In this document: positions 56,029 to 64,000 of the stretch, piece by piece
Position numbering within the stretch: position 1 is the first letter of the stretch
How the letters are laid out: every line of letters begins with the position of its first letter
DNA from: Ixodes scapularis
Taxonomy: Eukaryota; Arthropoda; Arachnida; Ixodida; Ixodidae
Direction: 5' to 3'
Assembly (NCBI RefSeq): GCF_016920785.2
Contig: NW_024609879.1
Location: forward strand, 14,633,145-14,697,144
DNA length: 64,000 bases
Notes under the pieces: generated by a model
Database searches by the model: none
The model's input: the letters and a program-made list of their open reading frames with translations, nothing else
What the model was told of the DNA's origin: nothing
Position numbers and translations under genes: made by a program

Positions 56029-56927
56029 CACACCAGAAAGAGCATCATATTTGTTCTTCTACGATCGCTTTGACCAGGCGCCGTCAGCAATGACCGTCAC
56101 AAGCGGGCAGCCTTCGGCATCGATCCCACCAGATTCTCTTTCGAGCCTGGCTTCTTCTCCGGCTTTTTTCATGGATTCCAGAGCCGCGGTTTCAATACCC
56201 CCGAGCCACCGTCGTCTCATGCTTTGCAAGCGTTTCGCACGACATGGACGGCACATTCATCGATGCTAAAAGCTCAACAAGGTTCGATTGCCCACTACCA
56301 ATGGAGGTTATTCCTGACTCCACAGCAGTGTTCACGTCCATGCTGGAACTCGCCTCGGTCGTTCGAGGAGGTTACTCCGACTCGATAACATCTTGCTGCA
56401 CATCTTGCACACGAACGTGAAGGATCTGCGCAAGCCGTGCCTCCGTTCTAAAACGAACACCATGTCCGCAAACGAACAACTGAAAGGACCATGATCGCAA
56501 ATCCTTTGAACAGATTGAAATAAGAGCATAATGTCGACCAAGCGACGACCCTCGAGCACGGATGCGGCTGGTTGCAAGTTTCCGGACGGTTCGACCGTGG
56601 ATTCGACCGCATTAGAGTCTAAAACGATACCTGTTCCTGCAGCTTCAGACCGCTCCGAAGAACCGACCGAAGGGGACATACCGGGTCCCCTTCGCCGAGG
56701 AGCTTTGACGGCGAGCCTCGCATGGTCGCGGCTTGAGGACCACCTTCGTTAATCTCGCAAACAAAATCATCCGGGTTGGAACAAGATGGCTCGATCTCAC
56801 CAGAAACCTCAACATGCGAAGCTTCCACAGACGGTCGCTTACGAGTATTCTCAATGTGGGACTTCAGAAGCTTTGACGCCAGAGGCGAACGCAACACTTC
56901 CGAGCGACACAAAATCGAACGCACCAA
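56029..56927 (-). pseudogene. Mutator-like transposase N-terminal exon, frameshifted
   Basis: Start at the Met of 56927 (SKLLKSHIENTRKRPS), a Lys/Arg-rich opening typical of arthropod Mutator-like transposases. After a phase change it gives EGRRLVDIMLLFQSVQRICDHGPFSC and GLRRSFTFVCKMCSK, the zinc-binding N-terminal domain. Another phase (about 56333-56262) gives VNTAVESGITSIGSGQSNLVELL, and then EEARLERESGGIDAEGCPLVTVIADGAWSKRS brings in the first catalytic Asp. A TAG at 56059-56061 stands where Tyr is expected, followed by KNKYDALSGV and a GTAAGT donor (exon end 56029). Cut-and-paste transposase in intact relatives; at least three lesions here. Downstream exons lie leftward and were not found. 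Confidence 0.75.
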
Positions 56928-57344
56928 ACGCGAAGCGCAGCTGCGTTGAATTGCCCGTCACCCGCTCTCGCTCTCGCCCGCGCGAAAGAAGATCGCGTAT
57001 GAATACAAGACAAATGCGTGCACTAAGCCACACGGAGAAACTATTTGACCTCACGTCCTTGCCAGAGCCATATATAGAGGACAGTTTGGCCAGTGTGTGA
57101 TCTCGCCGCTTTTCTAGCACCGCCCATCACGTAATGACAATGTACGTTCTGATTCGACACGTAGTCGCCTAGCAACATGATGCAAGTGTCACTTCCGGCA
57201 ACATCCGGGACGCTCCATGCGCGCCAAAACAAACCGCCATTTTCAATCATTCCACCCAGCCCATACGTACCGCGCTGCAGCCGCGTGCAAGTTTTTCGGC
57301 GACGGCGGCGTTTGCTTGGTCTTTTTGCTATGAACGGAAATGCA

Positions 57345-57497
57345 ATGGCCGGCTGCTGTGCTGTAGGGTGCAGCAACAGCACTAAAAAAGGGTTCCGACT
57401 TTTCAAACTGCCAAGAGACAAAGCACGGCGGAAAATATGGCTTGCAAAAATGAAGAGCAACAAGTAGAAACCCTCTGAACGAATGGCACTGTGTGAG
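57345..57497 (+). pseudogene. P-element/THAP9-like gene, exon 1: THAP zinc finger with stop codon
   Basis: Start chosen at MAGCCAVGC because THAP domains begin within a few residues of Met. C4 and C9 give CxxxxC zinc ligands, followed by GFRLFKLPRD and the conserved Trp of RRKIWLAKMK. At 57465-57467 a TAG occupies the aromatic position of the (W/F)KPS motif, then KPSERMALCE continues in frame with the third ligand Cys before GTAAGT (exon ends 57497, phase 0). THAP domains bind DNA, in P elements the terminal repeats. The final His-containing part (CxxH) was not located with confidence in the next exon. One base change would remove the stop; it may be a mutation, an assembly error or read-through. 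Confidence 0.75.
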
Positions 57498-58271
57498 GTA
57501 AGTCGATTTTGTTATATTAAATATGTTCCCTATACTGACAGCGCGGACTTCGCCAGAACAGTGGTATTTGAACTCGACTTAATTTGTAACTTGTTCCCGA
57601 GGTAGTAATAGCATGTAAACGAATCGCTGCTCCTTCGCGTACGTCTCACTCGTGCAAGTTAGTGTTTTAGTGTCAAAAAAAAAGTTGTCGAGCGAATTAA
57701 AGTCACGCTGCTCTTGATCGCCATTTGTGGAAAGCCCATTCGAGAGAACCAGGTTACATACACCCTTGATCGATTAAAACCAATCGCAGTACAATACCCC
57801 CATTCTAGTCAAGAATCACGCGAGTGTCTAAACCGAATGTCGACAGCTTCGTCACTCACCTGGCTTTGTTTTTCTTGTTTCCCCTTTACCGCGCGCTCCT
57901 GTGACCTTGTGTCAATTGATGAAGGGTGGTCAAATACATATCCTGTTTGTCCAGTTTGCGTCGAAGTGCCAACTGCTAAGGCCTTCAGGAGTGTTTCTGA
58001 TCAGTGAACACAACCGAGCATGCCTAGATTAACTACGAGTTTTAATTTAATGGGACACTTTTGATAGGATCACGTGGCTTTATCCAAAGTTTAAGAACGG
58101 GTGTGGCAAAAATCATTGTGATCAATGTCTGCCTTTGCAGTTGAGCAAAACAGCTTGATAAACCTCAATGAATTTGTGAGACTACTTGAGAAATGAGAAC
58201 TCAATTAGTTTTATGGAGGGAAAATGCAGTGTTACTAGACTGCACTTTCAATCTCTGAAAATTCTCTGTAG

Positions 58272-58358
58272 CATGCCTCGCCCAGACCATCAAGCGATTT
58301 CGATGCAGCTCGGACCTTGCTGTTGCTCCAGGACTTTGACATTGCAGCTGACTCTGTG
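58272..58358 (+). CDS. P-element/THAP9-like gene, candidate exon 2
   Basis: An 87-nt phase-0 candidate between ctctgtag and GTGAGA encoding HASPRPSSDFDAARTLLLLQ and DFDIAADSV. It opens with His directly after exon 1's CE, one residue short of the THAP CxxH spacing. Either another small exon intervenes or the finger is damaged. Splice signals are good; homology is not demonstrable by eye. Confidence 0.45.
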
Positions 58359-58458
58359 GTGAGATCATGAAACCTTATTCTTGCTTATTCAAGCTGACCG
58401 ATTTTCCTCTTACAACTTTGCCGTACTGATGCCAATTCCTCGAAATCAATGACTGTAG

Positions 58459-58521
58459 CTAGAGCCCACACTGGTGTCAACTGCTTCAGGTTGCTCACCA
58501 CTGCCCAACACAGTGCAGCAA
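58459..58521 (+). CDS. P-element/THAP9-like gene, candidate 63-nt mini-exon (left of transposon insertion)
   Basis: Sixty-three bases after gactgtag, phase 0, encoding LEPTLVSTASGCSPLPNTVQ plus Gln, with a weak gttaca donor. Length equals that of the mini-exons at 60711 and 60875 and the TLV..(S)T pattern recalls their TLPLVTD. It lies 29 bp before the TTAA-flanked insertion. Confidence 0.35.
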
Positions 58522-58549
58522 GTTACAGGGAACACCTTTCAGTCTGTGT

Positions 58550-60461
58550 TTAAAGGGGCACTCAAGTGATTTTTGAGTTCGTGTTTTGATGATGACAGCT
58601 GAATTTAGACGCCCTAAGTATCCCTAAGAACCAAAAAGTATAGTCATACTGTGATTCTTTCTTTAATAAAATTGTAATTGAAGGCCGCCAAACCTCGGAT
58701 CCATCCGAAAACGAAACCACTATCATTGGTCCTCGCACGCTTATCGAGAGGATCTCGGGCCAGTAGCGTTGGACGACGTTCCGTCGCGCAGTGATCCCGA
58801 GGTAGCCGCATCGGCCGAACATCTTCGTCATTCGAGCTTCGATAATGGCGGAGTTCTCTACGCTCGAGGACCTGACGCCGTTATAGGTTGGAATTCTTCG
58901 GCGGACAGCCGACCTGGGGATGATTTCCTGTGACGGCACTCCGACGTGCGATGTGGACGATAGCAGCGCTTCGGAGTCGTGTTCGGGTTCTGAGGACGAC
59001 GAAACGCAAAACTTTTCAGGCGCTCTTAGATTTGCGGTGGGGGCAAGTCGTAACCAAACCAACGTTTCACATCGCAGCGTTACCTCTGGTACGTGATGTC
59101 AAACGATGTCGGCACGTTGACTTTCGCCTCGGGAGGACGGGGGGGAAGGCTGGTTCAGACATGTGAAACGAGCGCGTACCTACGTCTGCGTCCGTTGCAA
59201 CCGGAACGACCGCTCTGCGCCGCGCGTACACACACCTGCAACCACTACAACAAGCGCAGCGGATCGTCAGCACGGCGACCGCTTCTATACGCCACCGTCA
59301 GCTGTTTCAGCGGCCCCTCAAGAAGGGGACGCACTGCTACTCAATACCGTAACAGAATATAGACAGACATTTCTTTTATAGCCTAAGGCTTTATATATTA
59401 TTTTTTCTTGATAGGCTTGCAGGGTACAGTGGATGAAAAAACGAAAATAAAAAGATGCAGACCGCCGTCTTGGACGATCACGACTCTAATACACGACATT
59501 GCAATAGTACAAATATCGCCATACGCCTTTTCTACGATTATAAAAGACAATATAATCTTAGCATGCAGCGATATAGCAACGTAGAAATATGATTTCGGGA
59601 TCAGCTAGACGTTGCGAGCGTTCAGGATTGCTAACACTAATCACTTGTCTCCGGTGATGAAAACGCGTGAAAATTCGCAGCCTTTATACGGTACGCGCCA
59701 GTAATACCTTGAACTTGAGCACACGCATGAAATGCGCCAAATAAGAAATCCGGGCGATGTTCGAGGACACAAATACTTAGAAAGCACCACTGTAGTCGAA
59801 GAAAACAAACACGACGGCACGGGCGTTTCTGCTGTCTTGAGAGTGCCGCCACGACATCGCCGCACGCGAAGGTGGATCTTCCCTTCTAGTACGTGCTGGG
59901 TTATCATAGCGACACACGACGAAAATTCACAGTCAAGGATAGCGCTTTTACGCGGAACGATGAGCTTTCACCACGCCGACGATCACCACCGACGCCATGT
60001 TTGCGGATAGAAGGAGCTGGCCGGCCCGCGACCGGCACGACCAGCCTGCAACGCGCGGAGATACGTGCACTTCCGCGCATCCCTGGGGAACGGGAAATTC
60101 ACCCCCCGCGGAGGAAGGCAAGGAGAAAACGTAGTCCCTTGTTTGTGAAACGATAATTGCAGTATCGCGTTTTCTAAACTAGAAATATTTTACGTCTTGT
60201 GAAATTATCATGCACAACATATTTAAATGAACTGAAAATTGTTTCTTTAGCGAAACTTTATAAAGACCGCCAAAATTTTCAAACATACGATAATTTCATT
60301 GGTCCTCGCAAGTACAGAAAAGAGTCCGCACGTATTTTATTCCTGCGTGATTAATAGGTGGTTCTGCCTTCTAAAACTGAAGATAATCATTCACTGACAC
60401 ATCCTTAACGTCATCGCACCAAAAAGTAGCTTCTCCGAAAACCGCTTGAGTGCCCCTTTAA
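58550..60461. mobile_element. 1.9-kb non-autonomous DNA transposon with TTAA target duplication
   Basis: TTAA at 58550-58553 and 60458-60461 flanks a core (58554-60457) whose ends are AGGGGCACTCAAG and its exact inverse. It splits the mini-exon region of the P-like gene. An interior minus-strand frame (58562-59062, 166 codons, with RRRIPTYNGVRSSSVENSAI) and shorter plus-strand frames have no family I recognise. TTAA duplication is typical of piggyBac, but the termini are not the usual CCC; superfamily left open. Confidence 0.7.
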
Positions 60462-60549
60462 TTCATAAAATGTCTTCAAATAGAGGCCTCGTTCTTTTTT
60501 TCTTGGCTGACTGCACCTCTCTAACCTATCACTTGGAACCTCTCCGCAG

Positions 60550-60609
60550 CCATCAGCATCTGATGGCTGCAGTTCTACGCTGGTTGAGACCCTGCCTCTA
60601 GTCACACAG
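60550..60609 (+). CDS. P-element/THAP9-like gene, mini-exon a (60 nt)
   Basis: After cctctccgcag and before GTAAAA, phase 0/0, encoding PSASDGCSSTLVETLPLVTQ. The end TLPLVTQ matches TLPLVTD of mini-exons b and c, and its downstream intron starts with the same attctgctcagcct sequence. Confidence 0.6.
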
Positions 60610-60710
60610 GTAAAACATTCTGCTCAGCCTTCTGTAATCAAGTCCTCCTACATAGAGATGACTTCCTTTCCCTCACATACTGACTTGTTCGTCGTAAAAC
60701 TTCTCTGCAG

Positions 60711-60773
60711 CCGACGACGTTTGCGGAGTCCATTCGTCCTGCGACATCCGGGACCCTACCTCTAGTCACAGAC
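60711..60773 (+). CDS. P-element/THAP9-like gene, mini-exon b (63 nt)
   Basis: Between cttctctgcag and GTAAGC, phase 0/0. Encodes PTTFAESIRPATSGTLPLVT plus Asp. Ser/Thr/Pro-rich linker between THAP and coiled coil. It is a tandem duplicate of mini-exon c (53 or more of 63 bases identical on inspection), and the adjoining introns are also duplicated. Confidence 0.65.
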
Positions 60774-60874
60774 GTAAGCAATTCTGCTCAGCCTGCTGTA
60801 ATCAAGTCCTCCTATATAGAGATGACTTCCTTTCCTTTACGTGCTGACTTGTTCGTCGTGAAACTTCTCTGCAG

Positions 60875-60937
60875 CCGACGATGTTTGCGGAGCCCATTCG
60901 TCCTGCGACATCCGAGACTTTACCTCTAGTTACAGAC
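60875..60937 (+). CDS. P-element/THAP9-like gene, mini-exon c (63 nt)
   Basis: Between cttctctgcag and GTAAGC, phase 0/0. Encodes PTMFAEPIRPATSETLPLVT plus Asp. Unit spacing to b is 164 bp and to d 159 bp. Inclusion or skipping of any unit preserves frame. Confidence 0.65.
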
Positions 60938-61033
60938 GTAAGCAATTCTGCTAAGCCTCTGTAATCAAGTCCTTCTACATAGAGATGACTTCCTTTTCTT
61001 CACTGACTTGTTCGTCGTAAAACACGTCTGCAG

Positions 61034-61123
61034 CCGACAGCTTTCGCGGCGTCTGGTCCTCCTACGATGGCCACTGGGGCCCAGCCATTAGTCATGGATC
61101 TGAGGAATGCTGCTCAGCCTTCG
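61034..61123 (+). CDS. P-element/THAP9-like gene, mini-exon d (90 nt, extended)
   Basis: After cacgtctgcag. Encodes PTAFAASGPPTMATGAQPLV then MDLRNAAQPS before GTGAGG, phase 0/0. The last 24 bases (ctgaggaatgctgctcagcc...) align with the first bases of the introns following b and c (gtaagcaattctgctcagcc...), so the ancestral donor position reads ctgagg and the exon runs on to the next GT. Confidence 0.6.
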
Positions 61124-61392
61124 GTGAGGTCGCAGTAAATGCTGCAGCTGATAGCATTAACGCTGCCAACAAGCGTGCTTGTTGTCCCTGGTTGTTCCAC
61201 ACTCACACTCCCCAAGCAGAGTCCATCTACTTCAACTGCCACGGTGATTACAAATGTCAAATTTCTGTGGCACCTACATGAATTGTCTCATTATGCAATA
61301 ATATAACTTTGTCAGATTTTGTTTTGTAGCATTACATGAGCATTTTTATTTGTCATGGTTCTGATATTTCAACTATGCTATAATTCTTGCAG

Positions 61393-61717
61393 AGCACGTC
61401 ACCTATTACACCAGATCTGATGAGCCAGCTCAAGGAGAGAATTCAGCAACTTGAACGGCAGAGCAGACTGCTAAAGCGTCGCAATCTCTCCTTAACACGT
61501 GCGAAGGAAAACCTTGAATCAAACCTGAGGGGCCTGTTTAATGACGACCAAATTCTCTTCCTCTCACGGCGTGGAAAGACTCAAGTCAAATGGTCACCAC
61601 AGACGATCAAAGATTCCCTACAGATTGATTTTCCCTGTGGAACCACCGGCTACAATGTGCTTCGTTCCAAACAACAGCCTTACCCATTAACAAGGACGCT
61701 GAGGCGGCGACTAGAAG
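61393..61717 (+). CDS. P-element/THAP9-like gene, coiled coil and transposase start exon
   Basis: 325 nt from ttcttgcag to GTTAGC, phases 0/1. Residues LMSQLKERIQQLERQSRLLKRR form the leucine-rich coiled coil that follows the THAP linker in P transposase and THAP9. Then FLSRRGKTQVKWSPQTIKDSLQ and CGTTGYNVLRSKQQPYPLTRTLRRRLE match the conserved start of the P-element transposase domain. No stop inside. The one-base overhang joins the next exon to make Gly. Confidence 0.85.
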
Positions 61718-62074
61718 GTTAGCAATTTATTATATTGTAACAGTATTTTTTTATGTAATTGATTCAGCAAGAACGTAGTACACAATACATGTAAAGCTTG
61801 TGTTAAGGAGCAGTCTTCTGTTAAGGAGCAGCATTTATTTACGATGCAAAAAGGAATCTGCATAAAAATACCTGAAAATTTTTTTAAAGAAAAAAGATAT
61901 GCCATTTTTCTTTTTAGTTTAAAGTAAAAATGCAGAACTTTTGGTGTAATGCCACAAGACACTCATATTCTACACACTCAAGTATTTCCATAAATACCAG
62001 AAACCTTGTTTCTTTTGCAGTCTGCTTGAGTTTATGATTCAGCTGCATTGATGTGGTGTTCCTCCATGGTCTAG

Positions 62075-62363
62075 GCATCAAGTTTGAACCCGGCATCCTG
62101 GGCGAGGTCTTCGTGCTACTCAAAGCTAAAGTCTCCCATCTTCGTGAAGAGGAGCGGAAGTGCGTACTTATGATAGACGAGATGGCTATCCAAGACAAGT
62201 TTGAGTACAACACTTCCACAGGATGCATCCGAGGGTGGACGACGTTGACAGCTCCTGGGGTGCGTAAGAAGACTCCGAGGAAGGCCACTCACGCCCTCGT
62301 TTTTATGCTTGGATGAGCCTCATCAAAATCGAAACAGGTGGTAGCATGCCGCTACACAGTTTG
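62075..62363 (+). pseudogene. P-element/THAP9-like gene, catalytic-domain exon with TGA
   Basis: After ggtctag, beginning with two bases that complete Gly, it encodes IKFEPGILGEVFVLLKAKV, ERKCVLMIDEMAIQDKFEYN and THALVFMLG. The MIDEMAI Asp/Glu pair is the RNase H-like catalytic segment of P transposases. A TGA at 62314-62316 interrupts just after MLG; the phase then continues ASSKSKQVVACRYTVW, resembling the KWKQVVAYH block. Donor GTAACT at 62364 is tentative. The remaining ~400 residues of a P transposase are not seen, so the gene is truncated, decayed or continues beyond the window. Confidence 0.8.
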
Positions 62364-62507
62364 GTAACTCGTTTGAAGCGGCATGCGAGCAAGCTTGTCA
62401 CTTCCTTAGATCTGTGAATTTACCGCATTCAATGTTTCAGGTATTTGTTTTTAGACCACTCAGTCACTTATTTAGTCCGGAGTGGCCACAAGTACGAGTG
62501 TAGTGCT

Positions 62508-62931
62508 TTAAAGTGATACTGAAACGAAATTTCGAGCTCACAAAACTAGGCGGGACGCTGCAAAATCCAAAAACATCACTCATACACTGATATCTCCAAC
62601 GGATCGCCGTATTTTTGGAAAAGAAGCGTGCGATTGAACACGGCCGACGAGACAGGTCACGTCACGATTCTCATTCGCACTCCTCCTCGATACGTCCTGT
62701 CGATATGGTGAACCGAAGCGAGGCCGCTTCCCCTCATTCTCATATTTTCGAGGAAGACAATGACGGCATAGCCTCATAGCCCTTGCTTGATTGCGCCCTT
62801 GTTTTCCTTAAGTATAGCCATCTGTTTGAGATATGGATGTATAAGTGATGTATTGGAGTTCATAGTGTCCCGTTCTATGCTTCTGCGACCTTATTTTCCG
62901 AAATCCAAATTTCAGTTCAGTATCCCTTTAA
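62508..62931. mobile_element. 416-bp MITE with TTAA target duplication
   Basis: TTAA at 62508-62511 and 62928-62931. Ends AGTGATACTGAAACGAAATTT and, inverted, AGGGATACTGAACTGAAATTT. No coding capacity. Inserted in the region where P-transposase downstream exons would be expected. Confidence 0.75.
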
Positions 62932-64000
62932 ATGATTTTTTTTATGAATGCATTTCGTGACATAGGAATTTTATTTTCACGGTACGCATGGTGTTCTTTT
63001 TATTTTAAGATATTTTCATTGGTCGTTTAATGTGTCAGGGGTTCATTGAGCTATAAAAGGTTGTGTCTGTGTTCCTCACAGTCATATTAAAGTATAATAT
63101 TTCCTTATGTTGAAACACTATGCCTAATAATGCCGCTAGCCCACAACTGTAGTTGCTCATTTTTTTAATGTTTGAGTAGCTCTACTTTCAATGGCGGTAG
63201 ATATGGTACAGGATTCTAGAAGACTGCAGTGTCACCAGTCACATCTACCATGAAATCAGCTAAGAACCTGAACTTAAAATTGGGATATTCAAGTTTATTT
63301 TTGTACTCCCTGTCTTTTTTTATTATGTTGTTTTATGTAGAATGTTTCTTGAAACGTGAACCAAATCGTTTCTGTGAAAAGTGTGCATCGCACAAAAAAA
63401 GAGTCATTGCGGTATTGGTTTCTGCCAAAGGGTCCATCTGAAAAAATATTAACATTCAGTATAATTTGTTTATAAAATAATTTTGAAAAATTAGTTTTTT
63501 AACTATTAAGTTAAAGGTATGATGAGAACTCATTTTATAAAAATATAAGGCGCACACAGCATTTTTCGACTTTCCGGGAGAAAAAAAAAAGGTTAATTTG
63601 AATGCTTTACTAGGTTTCGGTTTCCTTTCGGAGAGCAATCTTTGTGCTATCGATCTGCCCTCCAGTGGCCGAGGTGCGCAGTGCATGTGAGCCGCACTTC
63701 CTTTCATTCTACGATTGAGGCAAGACGTTAGCTGCGTGCCTCAGCAAAGATTGCAATTCGATGGGAAACTGAAACATAAACGCATTCAAAGTGGCCTTTT
63801 CCTTCAGAACGTCATAAAATGTTGTGATGTCTGATGTTTTTCTAAAATGAGTTGATCTATACCCGTTTTCACCTAAAAAAAAGACAAGTTTTGCGCATTG
63901 TTCATACGCGGCGCGAAGTAGTTCTTACGAGATTTGGTTGTCGGAGAAAAAAGCGATGCCTTTGGCGTTTCAGACTAGTGCGGCTTTATAGGCAACCTGC
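62932..64000. other. Gene-free stretch to window end
   Basis: AT-rich with short open frames and no recognised protein, RNA gene or terminal repeat. No continuation of the P-like transposase was identified here. Confidence 0.4.

Larger units (their letters stand above)
60550..61123 (+). repeat. Four tandem exon-intron units of ~160 bp
   Basis: Exon starts at 60550, 60711, 60875 and 61034. Intron bodies share gtaatcaagtcctcctacatagagatgacttcctttcc and gacttgttcgtcgtaaaac blocks. The whole exon plus intron is the repeat unit. Confidence 0.9.

Noticed and set aside
57041..57463. 140-codon minus-strand frame over the THAP exon
   Set aside because: It is antisense to the THAP domain, whose ligands and conserved residues are clear on the plus strand.

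Overview
The window is eukaryotic nuclear DNA. It has spliced genes with GT/AG introns, dense and layered transposable elements, AT-rich non-coding stretches, microsatellites and satellite arrays, and no prokaryotic gene organisation. The repeat content (CR1/L2-like LINEs with 2A peptides, a Gypsy LTR element, P-element/THAP9-like, Mutator-like and hAT-like remains) together with a nicotinamide/phenylethanolamine N-methyltransferase-type gene suggests an arthropod, most likely a tick or other chelicerate. That placement is inference from style and content, not from a marker gene.

Layout. 1-18.1 kb is nested retrotransposon territory on the minus strand. LINE copy 1 (1-3254) has an intact 410-codon ORF1 with a 2A motif and runs off the left edge. 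A ~620-bp repeat occurs twice (3248-3893 and 5887-6502). LINE copy 2 is degraded (6503-9622). LINE copy 3 (10215-16564) is split by a 4.6-kb Gypsy element (10779-15404) with 206-bp LTRs and a perfect 5-bp target duplication, and is preceded at its 5' side by a tandem array of ~283-bp monomers (16613-18103).

21.8-45.8 kb holds the one convincing host gene, a three-exon plus-strand methyltransferase of the NNMT/PNMT/TEMT family (259 codons, phases all compatible). Its second intron is ~22 kb and packed with transposons: two hAT-like non-autonomous elements with 8-bp target duplications, several MITE families, inverted repeats, a long near-perfect hairpin and tandem repeats.

45.9-56.0 kb is gene-poor and dominated by a ~5.2-kb satellite whose repeat orientation flips near 52.28 kb, so the array is a giant imperfect inverted repeat. 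56.0-62.4 kb carries two transposase relics head to head: a Mutator-like pseudogene on the minus strand and a P-element/THAP9-like gene or pseudogene on the plus strand. The latter has a THAP exon with one Trp-position stop, a run of tandemly duplicated 60-90-nt phase-0 mini-exons, a conserved coiled-coil/transposase exon and a catalytic-domain exon. Two TTAA-flanked non-autonomous DNA transposons are inserted in or beside it. The last kilobase shows nothing recognisable.

The most interesting local biology is the mini-exon duplication of the P-like gene (with apparent exonisation of an intron start in its last unit) and the repeated leader plus 2A architecture at the 5' ends of the LINEs.
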